A stretch of DNA of 64,000 bases from Streblospio benedicti (Eukaryota > Annelida > Polychaeta > Spionida > Spionidae): assembly GCA_019095985.1 (NCBI GenBank), contig CM032660.1, forward strand, positions 56,800,232 to 56,864,231, given 5' to 3'. The position numbers were made by a program, and so were the translations under genes. Below the pieces are notes generated by a model. It was not told the origin of the DNA. It did not search any database and worked only from the letters and a program-made list of their open reading frames with translations. Shown here piece by piece: positions 21,481 to 30,835 of this stretch; the stretch's first letter is position 1; the number at the start of each line of letters is the position of its first letter.

Positions 21481-21866
21481 CACAATATCATGGGAAATGT
21501 GTTTGTGGGTAAAAATAGCCTGTTATTTAAGTTATAGTTGGCAAACGTAGAGACTGAATTTATATTAAATTATTATGAATAAATGAGCAAGAAAAACATT
21601 CTGTACCATAGAACAGACTGGTTTGTCAATACTAATGAAATAAAGATAAAATGCACCAATGTAGGCCTGTATATATGCATTCAGCAATACAACATCAAAT
21701 ACACATTGACAACAAATGGAAAAAGATAAACAAATGGCTCTATCAAGACAAAAATGACTCGTTGACTGTGATTTATCTCTATGAGTCCTTCACTCTCCTG
21801 TTGTGGAAGGTTTTTATGAAAACTTCGCGCCCTAGAAACAATTTATCCTGCACCAACATCCAAGTC
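21481..21866. other. AT-rich unique DNA
   Basis: No gene or repeat recognised. Confidence 0.35.
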
Positions 21867-21975
21867 GTACAACCTCACACTAATGAGACCATTTTTCAGC
21901 CTTTATACAGACACCAGCTTGAACCTCCATGCACAGACCACCTGCCTATTGAGAGCCCCCGCTGTACCCTCCCAT
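21867..21975 (-). mobile_element. Family A, decayed copy
   Basis: Has ACAACCTCACACTAATGAGACC, TTGAACCTCCATGCACAGACC and ACCTGCCTATTGAGAG, with the end remnant GCTGTAC. Confidence 0.65.
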
Positions 21976-22009
21976 ATTGTGGGTGGTTTGCTTCAATCAC
22001 TGCGCGGCT

Positions 22010-22155
22010 TTAGACATGAAAAGCTCCGCACCCATCAATTTACGGAGGGACGGCGCCACCAAAGGATCGCCGCCTACGGGCCCAGATCCCCGGCCAGACC
22101 GCGCTATGAGCCCGGGATGGGGCATTTCATTAGCCCGTTATGATGCCGACTATAG
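22010..22155. promoter_or_regulatory. GC/CpG-rich island, candidate regulatory element
   Basis: One of the most GC-rich stretches in the window (gacggcgccacc, cgccgcctacgggccc, ccggccagaccgcg), with GGGGCATTTCATTAGCCCG. It is enclosed between family A (21867) and family B (22160). Three overlapping ORFs in different frames argue against coding. Confidence 0.3.
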
Positions 22156-22159
22156 CGGG

Positions 22160-22255
22160 CGAGAATGGAGCATAAAATAAGCCCAAAGTTACCATAATGG
22201 ATGTCAATCAGACATCCATTTTGGTTAATTTGAGCTTTTCTTAGGCTGTGTTCTG
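22160..22255. mobile_element. Family B foldback element, short copy
   Basis: A nearly perfect inverted centre: AATGGATGTC, five-base loop, GACATCCATT (about 22197-22221). Arms continue outwards as cataaaatAAGCccaaagttacc and ggttaatttGAGCTTttctTAGGCT. About 95 bases in total. Confidence 0.7.
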
Positions 22256-22620
22256 TGACTGACCCGGTATGACGCGTTAATCTAGCTGGAGTATGAGTTA
22301 CGACGCTCCGCGGTCGAGTTTATGACCAAGTTTGGTTGATGAATGCCCTGATTGGTTGGTGGTCAGAGTCCACGGACGTAATTACGTTTTGGGGGATCTA
22401 ATACGCGTTTGGGGCAGAGGGCTCTGTAGCTATGATAAGTCTGTAAACGTTGAACCTCAAGCATTCAATTCTCTTGTACATCTAAATCGTGCTGATGTTT
22501 TGTTGATGGGTTTGACCACGGTCATCTACTTGTGGCTGATAGATCTAACACAGTGCAACCTACATTGAATGATCATAAAAACTGCTAAACATCTCTTGTT
22601 GTCAAGACAAATCCTCTTTC
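22256..22620. other. Unique DNA with CpG patch
   Basis: CpG-bearing sequence at 22260-22420 (tatgacgcgttaatctag, gacgctccgcggtcg), possibly another regulatory-type island; a 78-codon + ORF here is unrecognised. Confidence 0.25.
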
Positions 22621-22634
22621 ATTTTTCAATATAT

Positions 22635-22710
22635 GTTTTGGAACCACACCTATAAGGCCATGTACCTCCATATAAACAGATGACCTGCCTATGGAGAACA
22701 CTTCAAATAT
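22635..22710 (-). mobile_element. Family A fragment
   Basis: GGAACCACACCTATAAGG, TACCTCCATATAAACAG, GACCTGCCTATGGAG. Strongly eroded. Confidence 0.4.
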
Positions 22711-22762
22711 GCAATAAACCTGCTGCTCTAACAACCAGGCTGTCAATGTAATAGGTACAAAA

Positions 22763-22880
22763 CAGTAGAGCCACGTTATCTCAATATCGCTTATCTCAAA
22801 TTGTCTGTAATTTTGAGGTTAGTTTCATTTCCCTTCAACTGCATTTTGAACATTTGTCAATTGGATATCTTGCATATTGC
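22763..22880 (+). mobile_element. Half copy of the 13.28-kb MITE type
   Basis: CAGTAGAGCCACGTTATCTC at the left, then GAGGTTAGTTTCATTTCCC and ACTGCATTTTGAACA, all shared with 13280-13445. The right end is absent. Confidence 0.65.
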
Positions 22881-23161
22881 ATGTCATTTACTGCCATTCT
22901 ACAGCTCTGTGATAGCAATTTCTCTTGTATTTATCCACATTTTGCTCATATCAATAAACTACAGAGCCCTTTGTCAAAAGAGCAGCTATATATAAAGCTG
23001 CGGAAGTGCGTTGGATGCACCCAATGATCTGGGGTGATCACAGACCACATCACACAGTCACTAATCGGCGAGTCTCTCTCATATTACTGCTTTAGCCTAT
23101 TACAGGCTTCCTACATGAAAAAATGATAGAGCAAGGTAATGGCAATTGAGGTAGCACAAAC

Positions 23162-23330
23162 TGCCGCTATAATATGGGTCAGTGTGTAGGAAAATGAGAT
23201 GGAACGGGCACAAAAGTAATTAATGCTCTGTCAGCACCGAACATACCAGACATAGACCGGAATTTGCATACTAATTCCTCTGGTGTCTGTTCCATCTCGT
23301 GGTGCCTACTGACCCATATTATAGCATCAC
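23162..23330. repeat. Large inverted repeat (about 45-bp arms)
   Basis: The left arm (23162-23207: GCTATAATATGGGTCAGT and GAGATGGAAC) is the reverse complement, with a few mismatches, of the right arm (23284-23330: GTTCCATCTC and ACTGACCCATATTATAGC). The loop is about 75 bases. It is a foldback element or a transcribed hairpin; no second copy was found in the window. Confidence 0.8.
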
Positions 23331-23447
23331 CACCCGAGAATGTTCTGTAATTACGGCGTCTGCCTCACTTATTTGTAAGCCACAGAAACTGGTCATTGGT
23401 GTGGTCATTACTGTGGTCATTCCAAGGTCTGAGTTTAGAGTACAATG

Positions 23448-23622
23448 TTACCTCGATTGAAGACTTCCTCTATAAAGAGACCGTCCGTATTATGAGACCA
23501 TTTTTATAAAGACCACTGTTATGTGGACTTCCATCTCTCTATAAAGACCACTTCTAGTAAAATATAACGTCCGACTAAGAACACCTCTGTAAAGAGACCA
23601 ACTCTTCAGTACAACCATTTTT
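23448..23622 (-). mobile_element. Family A copy, diverged
   Basis: Starts TTACCTCGATTGAAGACTTCC; the interior has AAAGAGACCGTCC, TTATGAGACCATTT and TCTCTCTATAAAGACCACTTC. The right portion AACACCTCTGTAAAGAGACC looks like an extra unit. Confidence 0.7.
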
Positions 23623-23712
23623 TCTCTCTCTCACACACGTCTTTTTAGTAAGCATATTTCTACCAACGATAGATATAGCTGAAGACAGGTTTTACAACCC
23701 TAAGCTTCCATT
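23618..23712 (-). repeat. Inverted copy of the 13.5-kb SINE-like body
   Basis: CTCTCTCTCACACACG, AAGCATATTTCTACC and GACAGGTTTTACAACCCTAA match the reverse complement of 13520-13605 at most positions. Confidence 0.75.
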
Positions 23713-24010
23713 TATTTGGGTGCGTTATCAAATGATTTTATATGTGTGATTATTTATAAATACTTACTACAAAGTTGCTTAAATTGTGAGATTGTATTTC
23801 CACATCTTATTTAAATTATTGATACTGCTGTTTAACTTCATTGATTATTTTGGACATTACAAGATTTTAGAAAATAATTATGATAAATTAGGACATATTT
23901 TGGAGAATTAAATTAAATAATATGATTCAACTCTACAATAAAAACAATAAAAACATTTTTCTCTCTCAGACAAACTTTTAAAAGTGCACAACTCTATAGA
24001 GACAGTTTCT
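23713..24010. other. AT-rich unique DNA
   Basis: No feature recognised. Confidence 0.35.
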
Positions 24011-24168
24011 AATACAGTAAAGCCTCCAATTAAGAACACCTCTGTCAAGAGTGACATCTGTACCATATAACCACCTTTCAGTATTGCGCCCACTACAATA
24101 GAACCATTTTCACTGTCAGAAGCCACCACCTCCATAAGCAGACCGCCTGTCTATGTCACCCTGTACTG
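24011..24168 (-). mobile_element. Family A copy, diverged but end to end
   Basis: Starts TACAGTAAAGCCTCCAATTA and ends near CACCCTGTACTGTA, so both ends survive in altered form. The interior has ACCACCTTTCAG and GCCACCACCTCC. Confidence 0.7.
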
Positions 24169-24261
24169 TGATGGAGCTGCCCACTCGTGTGCAAATCTGA
24201 CTGACGGAAAAGCCAATGTGTGTCACTGGGAAAGCAGGCCCAAGTATAGCATGTGATGTAT

Positions 24262-24442
24262 GGTGACATACAACCTGTCTGTTAAACCACCCCAATAATC
24301 AAGTGGTCCCACTAGACAGGTAGTCTCTTTTTGGTGGCTCGCAATGGTGTCTTTTTTATTAAAGTTTAGGGACTGTGAGAAATGGTGTTGTTATAGAGGT
24401 GGTCTGTGTATAGAGGTGGTGTGAGTTGGGAGTCGCCCTGTA
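24262..24442 (+). mobile_element. Family A copy
   Basis: Left part AACCTGTCTGTTAAACCACC and CAAGTGGTCCCACTAGACAGG, middle AAAGTTTAGGGACTGTGAG, right part ATAGAGGTGGTCTG, with an eroded end GGGAGTCGCCCTGTA. Confidence 0.75.
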
Positions 24443-24699
24443 GCAGTGGCGTCCAATCGGATCTAAGAGCCGGAATCTTGTTGGCTGTCAGACATAAGGG
24501 GATTGAGACGAGAAACATGTACATGTAGGTAGCCGTGTCGCTATCCTTATTAACTGACTGGGAAAAATCAGCACGAGTAAACTTTTTGACACATCTCCCG
24601 ACTTCCAACTAATATTTGACAAACTTATAGTTGTTGGATTTTTTTGGTGTCAAATTAATGGCATATTGGTCTTTTATCATTCACAAATGTTTTTATAGG
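24443..24699. other. Unique noncoding DNA
   Basis: Nothing recognised. Confidence 0.3.
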
Positions 24700-24995
24700 T
24701 CTCTAATGAAAACCACCCCTGTAATGGCACCACCTCTCTAATGAGAGAGCATCTATAGAGAGACCATTTCTATAACGAGATCAAATCTATAAACACACCA
24801 CCTGTAATGAGACTACCTCTATATTGAGACAAATTTATTTTCAGTTCCAAATATTGATAAAGTTTGAGTGATACAGGGGTTAACGTTGGTCCACTGAAAT
24901 AGTAAGACCATTTTTGATTTAAGACCACCTTTGTAATAAGAGCATTTTTCTCAATCCCAAGCTTCATACACAAAGACCACCTGTTTTAGGACTTT
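24700..24995 (-). mobile_element. Family A, expanded / compound copy
   Basis: About ten GACCACC-like units in almost 300 bases: AAAACCACCCCTG, GGCACCACCTCTC, ACACACCACCTG, GACTACCTCTATATTGAGAC, AAGACCACCTTTG, AAGACCACCTGTT. It exceeds the 180-bp standard length, so it is either internally amplified or made of two merged copies. Confidence 0.7.
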
Positions 24996-25004
24996 AGAAA
25001 CTCT

Positions 25005-25150
25005 CACCCCGCTCGTTCCTCTGTACCCCCTGCTAATAAAATAGGTGGATTATTGGATATTCGCGTCTGGAGCTGTCGGCGCGGAGTGTGACAGATCACG
25101 GTGTCAGGGACACGGACGTCTATAGCGCTGTATGTTAGTGCTCCATGGGG
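25005..25150. promoter_or_regulatory. Candidate regulatory island
   Basis: CpG-bearing: ttcgcgtctgg, gtcggcgcggagtg, acacggacgtctatagcgc. It starts at the edge of the compound family A copy. Function inferred. Confidence 0.2.
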
Positions 25151-25620
25151 GTTATTATACACAGAGGCATAACTAATGCAGTGTATATGATACAGGCTCA
25201 TGGAACGCAAGCTTTGAGCAATATATTGAGCCCTTCGTATAGGGTTAACTAATGTGGCTGATACTTTCAAAATAGAGAGTGAACGAATCAAGGAGAAAGA
25301 CAAACTAGATTTGACCCGATTGTCAGATCCACAGCTATCTGTCTATCTCATCATTTCATATAAGTGCTGCATGGATATATGTATCTCAGATAGTGCATAA
25401 GACAGGATATATAAAGGATGGAGAGTGACAATTTGGAAGCATATGCGAGATTTGATCGTCAGCTCCACAGCTGTCTATTTCATACGCTATATAGATCTCA
25501 GTTTGCTGCATAAAGTCTTATCTATCCACCTCAACTGCTGCATAAGAAAAAAATGCGGCCAAAATGTTGCAAATATCCGTGTTGTGAGCAAAAGAAACAC
25601 AGAGTCGACGTCTCATTATA
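25151..25620. other. Unique DNA with a loose local duplication
   Basis: CCACAGCTATCTGTCTATCTC near 25330 and CCACAGCTGTCTATTTCATAC near 25463, each followed by a TGCTGCAT-like word, form a diverged duplicate of about 130-bp spacing. No gene seen. Confidence 0.35.
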
Positions 25621-25894
25621 AAAAGCGTCGTGAGGCGAAAGATCTAATTGCGTCTGCCACACGCGTACGACTGAACCAGTGAACTCGCGCCCGATTGGAC
25701 GAGAAAATGTGCCGTATTCGGGCGTATAATTCAATTCCTCGTGCTGCCTGCGATGCTAGAACGCAGAAAGCAACCCAATTACTTGACATTTGCGCGCATT
25801 CCTCGAGGGTTTCTCAAGGTCTGGCGTAATCACATGACGGCGGATTATTGTCACAGCCAATATGGACGCAGCGCTGACATCTCACAGTGATAAC
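25621..25894. promoter_or_regulatory. GC/CpG-rich island, candidate enhancer
   Basis: Contains CGGGCGTATAATTCAATTCC, CCCAATTACTTGACATTTGC, GGCGTAATCACATGACG, GGATTATTGTCACAGCCAAT and many CpGs. Homeodomain-, TALE- and SOX-type words. It runs directly into the tandem duplication at 25895. Confidence 0.3.
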
Positions 25895-26205
25895 GTGACA
25901 TTTATACCATTTTACCCATATGCATTCAACACACATTTGGAAATTCAGTATCACAGTTCTTATTCGTACTATAAGATCACTGGTGTAACACCAAAAATGT
26001 CATTTTTATATTTTGTTGTTAATCTGGAATTTCCATAACTATGACTGATACGTGACATTTATAGCAACTTACACATATGTATTAACTAAACACTAATTTG
26101 GAAATTCAGTGTCACAGCTTTTATTAGTATAAGATCACTGGTGTAATGTCAAAAATGTCACAATTATGTTTTTTTGTCTATCTGGAATTTTCACAGGTTT
26201 TTGCA
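25895..26205. repeat. Two-copy 157-bp tandem duplication
   Basis: GTGACATTTATA begins copies at 25895 and 26052. Both share TTGGAAATTCAGTRTCACAG, TAAGATCACTGGTGTAA, AAAAATGTCA and TCTGGAATTT. Copies are diverged by substitutions and small indels. Noncoding. Confidence 0.9.
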
Positions 26206-26214
26206 TAGATGAAA

Positions 26215-26272
26215 ACTATGAAAACCACTGGTTATACGCCCCCTTTTTCAAAAACCTGGATCTGCCAGTGTA
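26215..26272. repeat. Dispersed fragment with CCTGGATCTGCCAG
   Basis: CCCCCTTTTTCAAAAACCTGG and ATCTGCCAGTGTA match the fragments near 1985 and 13955 (there inverted). Part of a dispersed family whose full extent is not visible here. Confidence 0.55.
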
Positions 26273-26273
26273 T

Positions 26274-26354
26274 TATAAAGGTTTGTGATTCGCAAGTCTC
26301 ATTACAGAGGTTGTCTCCACATAGAGGTGGTCTTAATTAGACTTCTGCTGTCAT
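26274..26354 (+). mobile_element. Family A, right half
   Basis: TATAAAGGTTTGTGATTCGC, TCATTACAGAGGTTGTC and ATAGAGGTGGTCTTAATTAG; the end has decayed to ACTTCTGCTG. Confidence 0.65.
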
Positions 26355-26485
26355 TGATATAATACGTTTTTTCTCTCTGAATGAAGTCGCTATCCTGGAA
26401 TAGAATGGAATAGCTGCATAACAAGTCTCGGGAGCTCAATTACTGTGACAGCTCACAATGGTGGAAAAAACACGTGTTACATACA

Positions 26486-26640
26486 CACAGGAACCTCTCT
26501 AGTCAGACCACCAGCCTCAAGTGGTCCAAATACACAGGTGGTCCCTTTATGGATGTTCATGTTGGTGTTGGTATAAAGGTATGTAACATAAAAAGATGGT
26601 GTCTTTATAGAGATGGTCATTAATTAGAGGTTCTACTGTA
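26486..26640 (+). mobile_element. Family A copy
   Basis: GGAACCTCTCTAGTCAGACC at the left and AGAGGTTCTACTGTA at the right; middle CAAGTGGTCCAAATACACAGG and three GTGGTC/ATGGTC words. The extreme left bases have drifted. Confidence 0.8.
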
Positions 26641-26654
26641 GCGTAGAAACATTA

Positions 26655-26735
26655 TCAAGAACACGTCTATAATGAGACCACCTCTATAAAGAGACCATCT
26701 CTGTAACGAGACCACGTTTCACATGTTCACAATCT
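26655..26735 (-). mobile_element. Family A fragment, opposite orientation, adjoining the previous copy
   Basis: AATGAGACCACCTCTATAAAG and GTAACGAGACCACG, ending in a CACAATCTGG-like middle. Only 15 bases from the + copy, giving a head-to-head pair. Confidence 0.65.
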
Positions 26736-26804
26736 GGCAGCATGTTCAGCAAATACTCACACATGTGCAGAAAAAGCTCACCTTTCAACCCTTCCTGAAA
26801 GGTC

Positions 26805-26870
26805 AGTGACAGTGACTTACTACAGAGGTGGTCTTTTTACACAGACAATCATAATTGCAGTTTACACCGT
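26805..26870 (+). mobile_element. Family A fragment (right end)
   Basis: CTTACTACAGAGGTGGTC followed by an eroded end AATTGCAGTTTACACCG. May be the second half of the preceding element after an insertion. Confidence 0.45.
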
Positions 26871-27134
26871 CCACCATGAAACAGAGGAAAAACAAACATG
26901 CCGCGGCATATTTTGGGTGGTCATGTCACGCATTATTCTCTTTCTCAATGTGACACAAGCACATGTTCCACACGCAGCATACAACGTGTCCATGACACGC
27001 CATGTGTTTGTGAGTTGTACACAACAGCACGGCTTCATTTTAAACCCTCATCACGCTACTCCAGATTTTGCCTGCGGTGGACATCTCTCTCTCACAGCAT
27101 GCATTTTTCATAGTTTGCCTCACATCAGTAAATT
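26871..27134. other. Unique noncoding DNA
   Basis: ORFs of 111 and 71 codons overlap here in different frames; neither shows family features. Confidence 0.3.
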
Positions 27135-27340
27135 ACAGTAGAACCTCTCTGGTAAGAACATCAGTTGTCTTATTGTAAAGGTGGTCACTTTGTGAAGGTC
27201 CATGAGTCTCTTTATGAAGGATTAGGGCTGCGAGAAATCGTCTGATTCTACAGGAGGTTCAAAATGGGGGATTTAGAAAAGTGTGGGCTTATTACGGAGA
27301 TGGTCTTGGTATTGAGGTGGTCTTAACTGGATGTTGATGT
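27135..27340 (+). mobile_element. Family A copy, slightly enlarged
   Basis: TACAGTAGAACCTCTCTGG start, AAAGGTGGTCACTTTGTGAAGG, TTATGAAGGATTAGGGCTGCG, then a duplicated-looking block and GAGGTGGTCTTAACTGG. The end is drifted. Confidence 0.8.
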
Positions 27341-27524
27341 GTGTAATTCAAATGACATGTTTGTTTTCATTGCTGAGTGAGTCTATCTTGGCTGTGAGTC
27401 AGTGTGAGTGAAAGGACACATGTACGGGACAACAGCCTACTGCAGGAGTGGAGCCAGGCCATTCTCGTGTGTGGTGTTGAGCAAACATCTTTTTAATGTA
27501 TCAGGGCTTATCAGTCTTGAGAGA
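27341..27524. other. Unique noncoding DNA
   Basis: Nothing recognised. Confidence 0.3.
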
Positions 27525-27590
27525 GGCTCCAAGAAGGGAGGGAGTCCATGAAAAAATGGTCTCTTTATAGAGGCAGTGGTCTTAATTAAC
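27525..27590 (+). mobile_element. Family A fragment
   Basis: GGCTCCAAGAAGGGAGG, GAAAAAATGGTCTCTTTATAG and GTGGTCTTAATTAAC. Right portion only. Confidence 0.5.
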
Positions 27591-27659
27591 ATATATATAT
27601 ATACAAAGCATCCTATATTAGCCACATTGCACACTGTTCTACACGTAGCGGTATACGTA

Positions 27660-27860
27660 GCTGGCACAGATGTCCATTTTGAGTGCGTAAACGCAGCTTC
27701 AATCGCGCCTCATCGCTGTTACATGAATATTTGAGGGCGCACTGATTCATATGAAGGGTCAGACGGCTGGGAGAGTCGCCATTTATCTGCCGGGACGGAG
27801 TCTGTCCCCATAACGCCCACAGTCCATCATACAGTCCAGGCACGCGCTGGTTTGTGGAGT
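27660..27860. promoter_or_regulatory. GC/CpG-rich island, candidate enhancer
   Basis: Contains CATGAATATTTGAGGGCGC, GATTCATATGAAGGG and CGCCATTTATC at 27777-27787, the same 11-mer as in the 14.3-kb island, followed by CGGGACGG. Repeat-free. Confidence 0.3.
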
Positions 27861-28660
27861 TCCGTTATAGTTATGATACGATGTGATCGATTCTGGATCG
27901 ACTGAGGAAGTCTACCACATTAACTATATATTCTAACCTCACAATCTCTTTTTTGTTAATGCTTTGATCATAGTTATGATATGAAGTGATTGATTTGGAA
28001 TCGACTGAGTTTCTATATGATTCTATTAATCTATTGAACCATTGAAACATCCATATAAACATCCACCTACAAACTTGGACTAGGCCCAAGTGTGCGGACT
28101 CTTGAGACATATATCAACCCAGTGCTATTCCTTTGCTGACGTCTATGATACAAAATATAGTCAAATAAGAGATGAATCATGGACTCAAAGTTATCGCTAT
28201 ACATAAAAGCCCGCTCAATTTTTAACGGAATCCTCCCAGGTGTCTAGATGATCATGTGAAGAGGACAAAAGGAACGAGCGATAAGTCGGGTAAAGTGAAA
28301 GCAGAGTGGGTGTCGTGACATTGTCTGTTCTCTATGAACTCAGCTCAGACAAGGCCGTATGATGTATCGGTCACTCACTGTCCACAATAACACGTAATAA
28401 CGGTCAGCAGCCTGGCAAGAGTCTAATTAACCACCCACGTCATTAATATTCCAGCTTGTTCAAATACGCCGGCCGTTAATATTTCACAGTACAGTTGAGA
28501 CTAGGCCTAGTTATCTGGGACACTAATAACGCAAATCTATGGATAACTCGGGGGAAATAGTGATATCTTGTCCATTGTAATGTCCACTTGATCCTTTTTG
28601 AATCACATAATTCCTTCGTTACAATTGAGCTATAAACTGATAAACTTTATGATATCTCAA
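27861..28660. other. Unique DNA with a short local duplication and CpG patches
   Basis: TAGTTATGATACGATGTGATCG near 27867 and a similar block near 27968, each followed by GAT(T)yGGATCGACTGAG-like sequence, form a diverged 100-bp duplication. 28380-28500 is CpG-bearing with AATATTCCAGC and GTTAATATTTCAC. No gene. Confidence 0.35.
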
Positions 28661-28675
28661 ACAATCATGCCCTCC

Positions 28676-28800
28676 AACCATATGTACTAAAGTCATCAAA
28701 CGAATGACTCCAAGTCAGGTACGGACTACATCTCATAGGCGCTGGTGGAGATTCTAACCCACGACCATCAACAGCAATAATCACCCAGCAGTAAAGACAG
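28676..28800 (-). repeat. tRNA-derived SINE family 2, 3' part
   Basis: On the minus strand, GGTCGTGGGTTAGAATCTCC (B box, about 28750-28768) is followed by CACCAGCGCCTATGAGATG, TAGTCCGTACCTGACTTGG and GTCATTCGTTTGATGAC. The + copy at 54385-54480 shares the same order of blocks. The A box was not identified. Confidence 0.6.
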
Positions 28801-28811
28801 ACTCACAAGTC

Positions 28812-29160
28812 AAATGTAAATGTAAATGTGCTTGTTTATAGTCGCAATGAACAGCTTTTGCCGTTTTCTAGCGACTTTACATCTACACCAGGTCATTGGC
28901 ATCCTTGTCACACTATATCCTTCTCAACTCCCTGGGGAGCATACAGCACATCGCTACCGTAGCTCAGACGTGCTAATCACTCACATTAGCTTTCACTCGC
29001 CTGACCTGTACCTATTTAACGTGTAGGTATAACTATAACCGAGCAGTGTGCAACCTCTTAGGGATAGGTTTGTTCAACACCCACCAACAGACCGGACCGG
29101 GAATCAAACCCACAACCTTCACGAGTGCAACTGCCTATCCATTCGGCCACGGAAGCACTC
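28812..29160 (-). repeat. tRNA-derived SINE family 1, nearly full length
   Basis: Read on the minus strand, the head GTGCTTCCGTGGCCGAATGG carries an A box (TGGCCGAATGG). About 40 bases later GGTTTGATTCCCGG carries a B box. The CCGTGGC..AATGGATAG..GGTTGTGGGTT layout resembles an arginine tRNA (inference). A roughly 270-bp body follows, with GGGAGTTGAGAAGG and CAATGACCTGGTGTAG. The 3' end is a short (ACATTT)n-type tail at 28814-28832. Partial relatives lie at 32310, 41358 and 51905. Mobilised in trans by a LINE, by family rule. Confidence 0.8.
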
Positions 29161-29194
29161 CATTCTGACTAAGAATCTGCCTTCAAATAGGATC

Positions 29195-29450
29195 ACAAAC
29201 CGGTAGCGAGCGTCGCACACTTGACAAAGCGGTTCCCACAACAATCCGTCTAGCGCGTCTCTCTTTCCCCGACCACGGCACTCGGTCACAGAAAGACCTA
29301 CTTTCTGCCCTCTCAATAAAGCCGTTTACTCTGAGACCAGCCGATGCCAACGGAGCGGCAAATCGCCGACTGATTTACAGAATTTCACGCTTGAGCGAGC
29401 GTATGAGTGATCTGTCGCTTTCGTTATCATAGAGCCTTTATTTGGAAATT
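29195..29450. promoter_or_regulatory. GC/CpG-rich island, candidate enhancer
   Basis: CpG-dense block between the SINE and the family A copy at 29519, containing CTTGACAAAGCGG, CAACAATCCGTC, CAATAAAGCCGTTTACTC and CTGATTTACAG. TALE-, SOX- and Hox-type words. A minus ORF of 65 codons is unrecognised. Confidence 0.25.
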
Positions 29451-29518
29451 TCTCACTCGAGTCTCTATTATCAACCCTTTAGAGACTGGAGAAGACAACA
29501 TCGCAGCCAATAATGATC

Positions 29519-29681
29519 TACAGTAGCTTCCAATGAAGACCACCTCTCTAAAAAGACCACTTTTCACACTCCAAAACCTACATAAAGCTACCAAAATGAG
29601 CCTCTGTATAGAGACCACCTCTCTATTGAGACCACTTAACACTGGTCCAAAAGTTGGTCCAAATAGAGAGGTTCTACTGTA
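29519..29681 (-). mobile_element. Family A MITE, complete but shortened
   Basis: TACAGTAGCTTCCAATGAAG at the left and GAGAGGTTCTACTGTA at the right, 163 bp, TA-bounded. Interior: GACCACCTCTC, ACATAAAGCTACCAAAATG and GACCACCTCTCTATTGAGACC. About 18 bases shorter than the standard form near the left end. Confidence 0.9.
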
Positions 29682-29804
29682 ATATGACTAACTAAAGTTT
29701 GACCTTGTTTTTCCCAACAAACAACACTCAAAATACATAATAGATGTTGAACCTTTCTGTGACTAAAGCTGCCTGTGAATAATTCAAACTACAGACCCAT
29801 TTAT

Positions 29805-29910
29805 GTTACGTTGGGGCAAATCAAGCATCAATCTTGGTAAATTTGGGTTCATTTTAGGCTTTATTGCTGCAATAGTCGGCCTCGCTGACTAAGTTATAGG
29901 CTATTGTGGG
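29805..29910. mobile_element. Family B foldback, right half
   Basis: TTGGTAAATTTGGGTTCATTTT then AGGCTTTATTGCTGCAATAG and TCGCTGACTAAG, as in the right arms at 38188 and 44130. Confidence 0.55.
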
Positions 29911-30082
29911 AAAGAAGCTGCTTTAACGTTTTCACCGCGGCCATGCATCCAATCTATGAGCACATTTACGCACTATCAAGCTATCAAACTATCAGAGCTG
30001 TGTCAAAACAAGCGATTTTCTGCTTCCTAACGGCAGCGTAAAGAACACACGCTGATTTTACGGTGATGGGCAAAGTGCTGCT
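29911..30082. other. Unique DNA with CpG patch
   Basis: CpG-bearing bits (ttcaccgcggccatgcatcc, taacggcagcgtaaag); possible regulatory island, weak. Confidence 0.2.
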
Positions 30083-30225
30083 GATTGAGGCTCGGGTCAC
30101 ACAACGCCGAGTATTGAAGCCGAATCAGCCATTGTAGCCAATGTAAATTGGTACTTTTTCTCCTATTATATATACACAATGCTGAATGTTGAAGCCCAAT
30201 CAGTCATAGTATTGTAGCCATTGTA
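30083..30225. repeat. Dispersed repeat D, copy 2
   Basis: CGAGTATTGAAGCCGAATCAG, CCATTGTAGCC, then GCTGAATGTTGAAGCCCAATC and ATTGTAGCCATTG. Two tandem half-units of about 90 bases. Confidence 0.65.
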
Positions 30226-30835
30226 AATTGTAGGATTTGTCTACAAGGTTGGAGTGTCAATTGAAAAATTGCTGAGGTGCGATTGACACAAACGAAGTGA
30301 GTGTCAACCAAGCATCAGCATGCTAAATTTTACTGTTGCCGTGACCATCAAATACCATTCTATCATGAAAAAAATCCACACTAAACGTGTGTCTACTTCA
30401 TTTATATTTTGAACTAAATCATATCATACCCATCTCAATGTCAGTTTGACCATGCAATGTCAGCAGCGTACAAATAATGTGACGTAACTAGTCTAGTTTA
30501 GAGTATGGTCTCCGCGCGTGCAGTAAATCACGTAGCGTGCAGTCAATTGTAGGATTTGACCACGAGATTGGAGTGTCAATTGGAAAATTGAGCATGCTGA
30601 CATCTGATTTACCCAAACGAATCGACCATGAAGAAAATCCACACTAAATGAGTGTCTGATTCGTTATTATTTTAGAATAAATCATATTATAACGGTCTCA
30701 TTGCCATTTTGACCATGCGACGTAAGCGGCTGTATAGAAAATGTGACGGTACTAGTCTAGTTTAGACTAGTGGTCTCCGTGCGTGCAGTCAATCGTATAA
30801 TTGAGCACGCTGGTCGACCAATCAGCGTGGGTTAT
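30226..30835. repeat. Two-copy tandem repeat of about 320 bp
   Basis: Units start TTGTAGGATTTG at 30226 and 30547. Both share GAGATTGGAGTGTCAATT-like sequence, AAAATCCACACTAAA, GTGTCT, AATCATAT, TTTGACCATGC, GTGACG.AACTAGTCTAGTTTAGA and GGTCTCCGYGCGTGCAGT. Substitutions put them well apart. A further piece (first 75 bases) occurs alone at 33806-33880, so the unit is also dispersed. Confidence 0.85.

Noticed and set aside
26806-27141. 111-codon + ORF with overlapping 71-codon ORF in another frame
   Set aside because: Begins inside a family A fragment and shows no protein features.
28812-29160. Functional tRNA gene on the minus strand
   Set aside because: A and B boxes are present but the acceptor stem and anticodon arm do not pair properly, and a long body with a repeat tail follows; it is a SINE.
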